Shown one piece after another: positions 29,201-34,027 of a stretch of DNA of 34,027 nucleotides. The position numbers and the translations under genes are program-made. The stretch is from Actinomadura sp. 6K520. Lineage in GTDB: Bacteria > Actinomycetota > Actinomycetes > Streptosporangiales > Streptosporangiaceae. The notes under the pieces were generated by a model, which had not been told where the DNA came from, made no database searches, and saw only the letters and a list, made by a program, of their open reading frames with translations. Where the stretch lies: contig NZ_SMLC01000077.1 in the NCBI RefSeq assembly GCF_004349245.1, positions 1-34,027 of the forward strand, read 5' to 3'. Positions within the stretch are counted from its first letter, which is position 1. Each line of letters starts with the position of its first letter.

Positions 29201-30863
29201 CGCGCCGCGCCGGCCGGACGGCCGCCAGCACCCGCCACGCTTCGGCGAGCCCCGGCCCGCACACCAGGTCGGCGCGCCAGTCGGCCGCGCCGCCCTCGTA
29301 CAGGACGCTCACGCCGACGTCGGCCGCGTCCAGCGCCCGGTCCTGCCCGCGCGAGACCACCAGGACCCCGTGGCCGTCCTGCTGCAGGGCCCGCACCGAG
29401 TCCGCCAGGTCGTCGACGGTCACCGGGGAGTCGTCGCCCCAGGCCACGAGTTCCCGGGTGCTCACGTGCTCGGTCAGGACGACCACGTCGGCCGCCTGGT
29501 GCGCCGCCGCGAGCAGCCCCTCGGCCATCGGGTCGAGCGAGCAGCCCACCAGGACCTGCCCGCACAGCCGGTCCCGCTCGTCCAGCAGGTGCAGGGTCAT
29601 GCCCTGAGGGCCCGCGGGGGTGCCGGACACCTTCACCAGGCGCCGGTCCCCGGCGGCGCGGCCCGCGATCAGCGCGCCGGCGCTGCGCCAGACGTCCGCG
29701 TCGTCCAGACTCCCCGGACCCTCGCCGGTCGCGGACAGCAGCTGCAGTTCCCCGCCGCACAGCACCGCGGAGTCGATGACCACCGCACTGATCCGGTCGA
29801 GCCTGCGCAGCGCGCCCGGTTCCAGCACCACCACGCCGCGCCGGGCCAGGTCGTGCGCCAGCACGGAGGCGAACGCGTCCCGCCCGCTCTGCGCGGCCTT
29901 CGGGACGGTCGCCAGCAGCAGTTCGGCGGCGGCGGACACGTCGTGCGTGCCCGCGAGGACACCGGCCCCGCCGAGCAGATGCCCCAGTTCGGTGCGGTTG
30001 GCGGCCTTTTCCACCGGGCCGTCCGGGAGCGGGCACGGCCGCCGTCCGCGGGCACCGCACTCCTGCGGCTGCGGCCCGGCCGCCAGCTCCGGCTCCCGGC
30101 GCCGCCACGCCTCCCGGCGCGCCGCGATCTCGTACATCTGGAAGACCCGGTGCGCGGCGTCCGTGGCGAGCGGGGCGACGCCGTGCCCGGCGCCCTGGAC
30201 GACGGCGTTGGCGGTCCCGAGCAGGGCCTCGGCACGCAGCTTTCCGAGCGACCGGTCCAGCGCCCGCCGCACGTGGGGCGCCGCGTCCGCCACCGAGACC
30301 GCCGCCCGCACCGGGCTCGGAACGGGCGGCAGGAAGAACAGCCTCCCGACCACGGCCCCGACCGCACCCGCACAGTCCGCGACAAGGGCGGAGGTGACCG
30401 CCGCCCAGGCCATCTCGTCATCGGGCGGGACGGCGTGCACGCCCCCGTCGCGCTGGGCGGTCTGGTCAGGCTGGGCGGCCTGGGCAGTCGGGGCGGCGCC
30501 GTGCGCCTCCTCCACGTCCCGGATGGTCTCGACCAGCGCGTCCAGGCCGACCTCAGGGTCGGAGTAGGCGACCAGGACGTGCCCCGTAACGGCGTTGACC
30601 TCCGCCCAGTTCACCCCGTCCAGCCGCCGCAGTGCACCCGTCAACGCCTCCACGTACCGCCGGTGCCGCCCCCCGGAGCCCGACAGCCCGTGCACCTGGA
30701 TATGAGCGCGCCCCTCACCGGCCCACACGCACCGCCGGGGCCTTGCGCCGGCCAGCGTCGCGAGCGCCCCGGCACCCCGGGAGGCTTGCCGCGCGCCCGC
30801 GTCCACGAGCGTGACCGGCGCGCTCACCACCGCCCTGACCAGGGACGCCCCCGGAATCCCCAC
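26250..30863 (-). CDS. Large cation-transporting P-type ATPase (CtpH/CtpI-like)
   Basis: This is a 1537-residue membrane pump, about twice the usual P-type ATPase length and near mycobacterial CtpH. The C-terminal half has all catalytic motifs: TGES near 813, PEGLP near 927, DKTGT with phosphorylated Asp970, KGAPE near 1069 and GDGVND near 1248, plus C-terminal membrane helices. The N-terminus has an HMA-like fold (about 50-120) without a CxxC metal site. Residues about 300-560 look like a second, degenerate ATPase core in which DSAVL replaces DKTGT at 364. Two pentapeptide repeats lie in loops (about 736-760 and 1362-1399). The GTG at 30861-30863 is chosen for its GGGGGAG site; a TTG at 30869 is in frame. 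The ion is unknown; lack of CPx favours Ca, Mg or a related cation over soft metals. Confidence 0.9.
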   Translation of the reverse strand: MGIPGASLVRAVVSAPVTLVDAGARQASRGAGALATLAGARPRRCVWAGEGRAHIQVHGLSGSGGRHRRYVEALTGALRRLDGVNWAEVNAVTGHVLVAYSDPEVGLDALVETIRDVEEAHGAAPTAQAAQPDQTAQRDGGVHAVPPDDEMAWAAVTSALVADCAGAVGAVVGRLFFLPPVPSPVRAAVSVADAAPHVRRALDRSLGKLRAEALLGTANAVVQGAGHGVAPLATDAAHRVFQMYEIAARREAWRRREPELAAGPQPQECGARGRRPCPLPDGPVEKAANRTELGHLLGGAGVLAGTHDVSAAAELLLATVPKAAQSGRDAFASVLAHDLARRGVVVLEPGALRRLDRISAVVIDSAVLCGGELQLLSATGEGPGSLDDADVWRSAGALIAGRAAGDRRLVKVSGTPAGPQGMTLHLLDERDRLCGQVLVGCSLDPMAEGLLAAAHQAADVVVLTEHVSTRELVAWGDDSPVTVDDLADSVRALQQDGHGVLVVSRGQDRALDAADVGVSVLYEGGAADWRADLVCGPGLAEAWRVLAAVRPARRASERAAELSLSASALGALLIAGGRPRRRGLAGWRDLPPVHLAAMIAMLTNAVSARRLDHRPPPPPVVRDAWHARTAEEAYRRLSRLPAGPAAESARGGRAGPAGAGTRLAAAVRQELDDPLTPVLALGAAASAVVGSSVDALLVTGVMTGNALIGGAQRMRAERVLGELLLGQQVSARRLRAAPEPDAPEPDAAEPDAAEPDAAEPETFARLRSAAAERVPAGDLRVGEVILLRAEDVVPADARLLWAESLEVDEATLTGESVPVGKDVEPAPGADPSDRHCMIYEGTTVIAGEAVALVVATADATEAGRAAALAGAMDASSSMQARLAELTHEALPATVLGGAAVTTLGMLRGLPLRRALGSGVAVAVAAVPEGLPLVATLSQLAAARRLSGLGVLVRSTRALEALGRVDTLCFDKTGTLTEGRLRLVRAAGPARPLSLTGAAGQRILRTAVRASPPPRGTRAPHATDRAVLDRAADLPPDDRWTLDEELPFEATRGFSASLGRDGDRTVLAVKGAPEVLLGECALIHAPGSGADGDEPLTPARRRAAAATVRRLAGQGLRVLAVAERPVPDPAAIRGELADHVADLTLLGFIGIADPPRPTAAEAVRRLTDAGVRTTMITGDHPDTAAAVAARLAIPGADRVVTGAELDAMSAGERLRAVQRAAVFARVSPAQKVRIVKDLRRAGRVVAMTGDGVNDAAAIRRADVGIAVAGRGSGAARSAADLVLTAPDTALILEALREGRALWHSVRDAAAILVGGNAGEVAFTILGTALTGKAPLSTRQLLVVNMLTDMLPALAVALTPRDPGQHGADQQGADQQGAGQDGAGWQGAEQQGAEQHGAEQHEWLGEAPSRGFIGQDMRRVLWVRGTATTAAALVSWQTGRLTRLVPGGRRRASTMALASLVGAQLGQTLIARWRSPLVIATCAVSAAALFAVVELPVLSHFFGCTPLGPGAWTIVVASAVAATLGAAIAPRLLPPAGTG
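26669..26780 (-). repeat. 15-bp in-frame repeat encoding (x)QxGA pentapeptides in the P-type ATPase
   Basis: About seven 15-bp units encode QHGAD, QQGAD, QQGAG, QDGAG, WQGAE, QQGAE, QHGAE and a partial QHEW. The array lies between two C-terminal membrane segments and makes an acidic, glutamine-rich loop. The unit length keeps the reading frame. Confidence 0.82.
28584..28658 (-). repeat. 15-bp in-frame repeat encoding EPDAA pentapeptides in the P-type ATPase
   Basis: Five units of GGGCTCGGCGGCGTC type (starts 28584, 28599, 28614, 28629, 28644), the first three identical, encode EPDAP-EPDAA-EPDAA-EPDAA-EPET. They form an acidic loop just before the actuator domain carrying TGES. Confidence 0.85.
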
Positions 30864-31172
30864 CGCCAACTCCCCCTGTCCGCGGCTCGCCGTGGCTCCG
30901 GTCCACCGATGAACGCCGGGTTACCCGTGAACACGCACCGCAAACAGGCGGTCACCGGGACCGCCGCCAGTCATCCCAGGTGAGCGAGGGCTGTGCTGTA
31001 CAGGTGGGCGGGGTTCGCGGGACGTCCAGCCCGGGACGGCGTCATCCCACGCATCCAGGGGCGTAGGAATCCAGGGGCGTAGCGGTGGTGGACGCCGGGG
31101 ACGTCCGGTCCCGCCGCATCGCCGGGGCCGCCGACTCTCGGGCATGCTGGAGCTCGGCGGAGAGGAGCCGAG
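30864..31172. other. Non-coding region between ATPase and PPOX genes
   Basis: This 309-base divergent region has no convincing gene. It holds a small hairpin (GGCGGTC at 30947-30953 with GACCGCC at 30959-30965) and a 14-bp direct repeat ATCCAGGGGCGTAG at 31053-31066 and 31069-31082. The promoters of the divergent ATPase and PPOX genes must lie here; no clear hexamers are visible. Confidence 0.6.
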
Positions 31173-31613
31173 ATGACCCTGGCGATGAGCGCGGCCGAGC
31201 GGGAGGCATTCCTCGCGGGCACGTACGTGGGCATTCTGAGCGTCGCGGACGACGCCGGCCGGGCGCCGCTGGCGCTGCCCGTCTGGTACACCTACGAGCC
31301 CGGCGGCGAGATCACCTTCATCACCGGCCGGGACAGCCGCAAGATGGCCCTGATCCGGGCGGCGGGACGGGTGAGCCTCGTGGTGCAGGAGGCCGCGCTG
31401 CCCTACCGGTACGCCTCGGTGGAGGGCCCGGTCGTCGGGTTCGAGGACCCGGCCCGTCCGGAGGACCGCCGCGCGCTGGCCGAGCGCTACCTCGGCGCCG
31501 AGGGCGGCGCCGAGTACCTGAAGGCGACGCAGGACGTCGCCGAGACGATGGTCCTGACGCGGGTGCGTCCGGAGCGCTGGTACACCCGCGACTACACCAA
31601 ACAGTCCCCCTGA
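31173..31613 (+). CDS. Pyridoxamine 5'-phosphate oxidase family protein
   Basis: This is a 146-residue split-barrel flavin- or F420-binding protein. Signatures are LAGTYVGILSVADDAGRAPLALPVWY near the N-terminus, ITFITGRDSRKMALI near residue 50 and VSLVVQEAALPYRYASVEG near 68. The C-terminal helix and ERWYTRDYTKQ match small actinobacterial PPOX proteins, many of which use F420 or FMN to reduce unknown substrates. It is not PdxH itself: it is too short and lacks the PLP-binding tail. GCGGAGAGGAG lies just upstream of the ATG. It is convergent with the hemerythrin gene across 126 bp without a clear terminator. Confidence 0.85.
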   Translation: MTLAMSAAEREAFLAGTYVGILSVADDAGRAPLALPVWYTYEPGGEITFITGRDSRKMALIRAAGRVSLVVQEAALPYRYASVEGPVVGFEDPARPEDRRALAERYLGAEGGAEYLKATQDVAETMVLTRVRPERWYTRDYTKQSP

Positions 31614-31739
31614 CGCCCCTCGTGGCCTCAGGACGACCCGTCAAGCCTCAGAGCGAGCCCGAGGGCAATCCCCCGCAGCGGCAGGAAGAACACGGCCTCC
31701 GCGGGGGCTCGCAGGAACACCCAGATACTGCTCGGGCGG

Positions 31740-32210
31740 TCACAGGGGCCCCAGCACTGTGTCGGGGTCCGCGTCCAGCGCCAGTGTTTCCAGGACGGAC
31801 AGGAGCCGGCGTTCCTCATACCTGAAGTGCGACTCCATGATCGCCGCCAGCCCTTCCAGGTGCCGATCCAGTTCCGCGGGCGGGGCCGCCCGAGCCGCGG
31901 CGGCCTGGAGCCCGGTCAGCAGGTGCTCGATCATCGAGTGGTCCTGCTGCAGGTACCGCAACGTCTCCCGCAGTTCGGGGTGCTGCTCGGCTATCGCGGG
32001 GAACAGGTCACGGTCCTCGCCCTCGTGGTGAGCGGTCAGGGCGGTGCAGAACCCGTGACAGAACAACAGCAGGTCCCTGGTCGCCGGCTCCGCCGGCTCA
32101 CCGGCGGCCAGCGCATGCCGGGTTACGTTCAGCGCTTCGCGAAGCCTGTCGTGCACGCGGCGCAGTTCACTGCTCCAGGCCACCAGCCTGGTCTTCTCGC
32201 CCTCAACCAC
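31740..32210 (-). CDS. Hemerythrin HHE domain protein
   Basis: This 156-residue four-helix bundle is predicted to bind a non-heme diiron centre. Ligand candidates in order are His in RVHDRLREAL (about residue 20), His and Glu in LTAHHEGEDRDLFP (about 60-64), His in QQDHSMIEHLL (about 90) and His/Glu in MESHFRYEERRL (about 125-130). Such proteins sense or handle oxygen, nitric oxide or iron in actinobacteria. The GTG start at 32208-32210 has only a weak ribosome-binding site, but family alignment begins there. A perfect 17-bp palindrome lies 18-34 bases upstream of the start, a likely operator. Confidence 0.87.
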   Translation of the reverse strand: MVEGEKTRLVAWSSELRRVHDRLREALNVTRHALAAGEPAEPATRDLLLFCHGFCTALTAHHEGEDRDLFPAIAEQHPELRETLRYLQQDHSMIEHLLTGLQAAAARAAPPAELDRHLEGLAAIMESHFRYEERRLLSVLETLALDADPDTVLGPL

Positions 32211-32227
32211 AGGTGGAGAGCGAAGGT

Positions 32228-32244
32228 ACGACGATCATCGTCGT
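32228..32244. promoter_or_regulatory. Perfect 17-bp palindrome upstream of the hemerythrin gene
   Basis: ACGACGAT-C-ATCGTCGT, with perfect 8-bp arms around 32236. It lies 18-34 bases before the GTG start, where a bound repressor would block the promoter or early transcription. The protein that binds it is unknown. Confidence 0.6.
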
Positions 32245-32543
32245 CGATTCCCTTCGGTCCGGCGCCTCCATGCCTGGCACGGCCTGCCACCAGCACGCGA
32301 CGCTACGCGCGAAGTTACCACGAAGCGGACAGCACCCAACCGTCCTCGAACGGGCAGCCGCTTCCGTGCAGTGACCGGGATCCGCTGCCAGGTCTGGTCG
32401 ACGCCGCGGGTGCCATCGACACCCACAACCGAACGGCCCCCCTTACAAACCGTCCCGCGCTTCAAACTGGGCCGACCCGTCAACTCCGGAAGCCGCCGAG
32501 TCCGTGACTTCCCGCGCCTCCGACGCGCGTCACAGGAGGCAAT
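32245..32543. other. Non-coding stretch, nothing recognised
   Basis: About 300 bases without a convincing gene. The open frames present have no ribosome-binding site and unbiased codon use, and the base composition is less GC-rich than the neighbours. No tRNA fold, insertion-sequence ends or long repeats were seen. Confidence 0.5.
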
Positions 32544-32713
32544 TCACCCCACGAGACCAGCCGGAAGCACGGAATCCTCCATGGCCTTCTTGAGCAGCTC
32601 GACCACCGCGAGGCGCCGCGCTCATCCCTCGCATCCTTCGCTTCACACCCCTGGAAGATGAGCGTGGCCACGATGCCGACCAGCACCACCGCGCCAAAGA
32701 TCCCCTGGGACAC
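32544..32713 (-). pseudogene. Frameshifted small single-pass membrane protein gene
   Basis: A GTG at 32711-32713 opens a frame encoding a transmembrane helix (SQGIFGAVVLVGIVATLIF) and then charged EAKDARDER. After that the frame runs into low-quality sequence. In the -1 frame the text continues as ARRLAVVELLKKAMEDSVLP and ends AGLVG with TGA at 32544-32546, which looks like a genuine helical tail. The two parts together would be about 55 residues, a normal size for such proteins. A single-base deletion near 32600-32650, a sequencing error or programmed frameshifting could explain it. Function unknown. Confidence 0.5.
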
Positions 32714-32793
32714 GACTCCAGCTGGCCGGAAGGTATCAATATTCTCACCCCGAACCGCAAATACAGGCCGTGAGTGTTCGATAACATTGAGTC

Positions 32794-34027
32794 ATGTGTT
32801 CGAGGGAGTTCGATCTGGCCGCGATGTCCAGCAGTGAGTTGGTGGGCGTGGCGGCTGCGGTCGCGTCCGAACTCGCTCGGCGTCCGGCACCCGACTCTCC
32901 GGCCGCGTGCATGCGGGACGCCGAGACCCTCGCCCGCGCGACCGACCTGCATGAAAGCGCACTGTCCGGGCTGATCGGGCGGGTGGACGCCTCGGGGGAA
33001 GTGCGCCGCTGGGGGTTCCCGTCGGCGCGAAGCTGGCTGCGGAGTCGGTTGGGCATGCGAGAGGCCCGCGCCAAGGAGCGCATCGCGCTGGCCCGCGAGC
33101 GGCACCGGCTTCCCCGGGTAGCCGAACGTCTCGCGGCCGGGGAGTTGTCGTACGGGTACGCCGCCACCGTGGCCGGTGCCGTGGCCCGCCTGGACGACGA
33201 CGACTGCGCCAGGGCCGAGGAGATCCTGCTCGACCTGACCCGGCAAGGGTTCTCCGCCGGGAAGGTCGCCGCGTTCGGCAACCGGATCACCGACCTGATC
33301 GCCGAACGCGACGGCACCGACACCCCCGACCCCGACTCCCGGCGCGGATACGAAAGCTCCTGGATCGACACCACCCGCTCGCTGGACGGCGGCCGGTACC
33401 TCAAGGGCTGGCTGAACGCCGAGGACGCCGCCATCTGGGACGGCACCCTGAGCCCCCTGGCCAAGCCCGCCGGGACCGACGACCACCGCGACCTGTCCGA
33501 ACGGACGGCCGCCGCGCTGACCAGCGTCCTGTCGGGCGGGCACAAGGCCACCAAGGTCACCGTCATCTGCGACCTCGACACCCTCACCGGCGGCAACACC
33601 CCCGCACGCCTCACCGACGGCACACCCATCCCCGCCGAACAGGCCCGCCGCATCGCCCTGTCCGCCGGCGTCTCCCCACTTCTCCTGGGGCGCGGGCACG
33701 TGCCGCTCTACCTGGGCCGCACCGTCCGCTTCGCCACCCCGGCCCAACGTCGGGTACTCGAAGCACTCAACCCGACGTGCGCCGTGCAGGGATGCGAAGT
33801 GCCCGGGACGCTGTGCGAAGTCGACCACGTGGCCGGCTGGGCACTGGGTCACACCCCCACCGACATCGACAACCTCACCCTGACCTGCGGATTCCATAAC
33901 CGCTTCAAGGCCGGCAACCCCGACCAGATCCACGCAACCCGAGCCCGGGACGGCCGCTACACCTACCGCCTCCTACCTCCCGACCAACTGCCACCACCCG
34001 GCGGCACACCCGGCAATCCCCCACCAC
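32794..34027 (+). CDS. DUF222/HNH endonuclease (13E12 repeat family), 3' end outside the window
   Basis: The frame is open from ATG at 32794 to the window edge, giving 411 residues. Residues about 10-260 are DUF222 (SELVGVAAAVASELARRP, RVDASGEVRRWGF, then LDGGRYLKGWLNAEDAA). The HNH domain lies at about 325-372 with CAVQGCEVPG, the catalytic CEVDHVAGWALG, NLTLTC and HNRFKAG, including paired cysteines of a zinc knuckle. The C-terminus is proline-rich and incomplete. These proteins are abundant, often multicopy, in actinobacteria and spread like mobile or 13E12-type elements; their biological role is unsettled. No good ribosome-binding site precedes the ATG. Confidence 0.9.
   Translation, partial: MCSREFDLAAMSSSELVGVAAAVASELARRPAPDSPAACMRDAETLARATDLHESALSGLIGRVDASGEVRRWGFPSARSWLRSRLGMREARAKERIALARERHRLPRVAERLAAGELSYGYAATVAGAVARLDDDDCARAEEILLDLTRQGFSAGKVAAFGNRITDLIAERDGTDTPDPDSRRGYESSWIDTTRSLDGGRYLKGWLNAEDAAIWDGTLSPLAKPAGTDDHRDLSERTAAALTSVLSGGHKATKVTVICDLDTLTGGNTPARLTDGTPIPAEQARRIALSAGVSPLLLGRGHVPLYLGRTVRFATPAQRRVLEALNPTCAVQGCEVPGTLCEVDHVAGWALGHTPTDIDNLTLTCGFHNRFKAGNPDQIHATRARDGRYTYRLLPPDQLPPPGGTPGNPPP

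Noticed and set aside
26223..30983. A 1586-codon open frame antisense to the P-type ATPase
   Set aside because: It mirrors the ATPase codon by codon and gives Arg/Gly/Pro/Ala-rich text without domains. Long antisense frames are expected in DNA of this GC content, and the ATPase strand has all catalytic motifs.
32371..32661. Small plus-strand open frame of 96 codons
   Set aside because: No ribosome-binding site, Ser/Arg/Pro-rich text without structure, and it overlaps the better-supported frameshifted membrane-protein gene on the other strand.
32794..34027. Complete mobile intron or homing endonuclease
   Set aside because: The DUF222 plus HNH arrangement identifies the chromosomal 13E12 family. 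No intron, attachment sites or terminal repeats are visible, and the 3' end is outside the window.

Overview
The window reads as chromosomal DNA of a GC-rich actinomycete, with roughly 70 percent G+C by eye and strong third-position G/C in every gene. Several families point to the Streptosporangiales/Streptomycetales side of Actinobacteria, perhaps an Actinomadura-like genus: DUF397 proteins, an XRE/DUF5753 regulator, a DUF574-type SAM methyltransferase, small HATPase anti-sigma proteins, an ECF42-type sigma factor with a DGPF protein, a SigR-type sigma factor, a CtpH/CtpI-like P-type ATPase and a DUF222/HNH endonuclease. The genus is inference. I see no rRNA, tRNA, CRISPR array, insertion sequence or prophage module.

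Layout. 1-4.6 kb: a GAF/SpoIIE phosphatase divergent from a MarR regulator, then a lipoprotein L,D-transpeptidase, a secreted choice-of-anchor-P protein, an RsbW-like kinase and a small HTH protein. 4.6-8.4 kb: a catabolic-looking locus (CMD-family and VOC-family proteins) divergent from a TetR regulator, a 19-codon mini-ORF and a phosphotransferase-DUF6285 fusion, followed by a small lipoprotein. 8.4-14.1 kb: aldo/keto reductase with divergent XRE regulator, the ECF42 sigma/DGPF operon, a VOC protein, an SDR and a histidine phosphatase. 14.1-16.8 kb: a cobalamin riboswitch in front of metE, so the B12-independent methionine synthase is presumably shut off when B12 is plentiful. 16.8-20.2 kb: a minus-strand regulatory island (HATPase, DUF397, XRE/DUF5753, DUF397, DUF574 methyltransferase) sharing a palindromic motif TGTGAWTCACA upstream of its transcription units. 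20.3-23.0 kb: a UlaG-like metallo-hydrolase and a PadR/FAD-monooxygenase operon. 23.2-25.4 kb: a 5'-truncated PhnD-like gene coupled to an unusual TusA-like/diiron fusion protein, then a small membrane protein. 25.5-30.9 kb: a SigR-like sigma factor without adjacent rsrA and a very large P-type ATPase with an apparently dead N-terminal ATPase half. 31.1-34.0 kb: a PPOX protein, a hemerythrin-domain protein, a frameshifted small membrane-protein gene and a DUF222/HNH endonuclease cut by the window edge.

The most unexpected structural signal is that at least seven genes end in short tandem duplications that include or touch the stop codon, with unit lengths mostly not divisible by three. Inside coding regions (metE N-terminus, two loops of the P-type ATPase) comparable repeats are exactly 15 bp and stay in frame. 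This suggests frequent slippage filtered by reading frame, or a role at gene ends. Starts were chosen by ribosome-binding site, overlap and family alignment from memory. No database search was possible.
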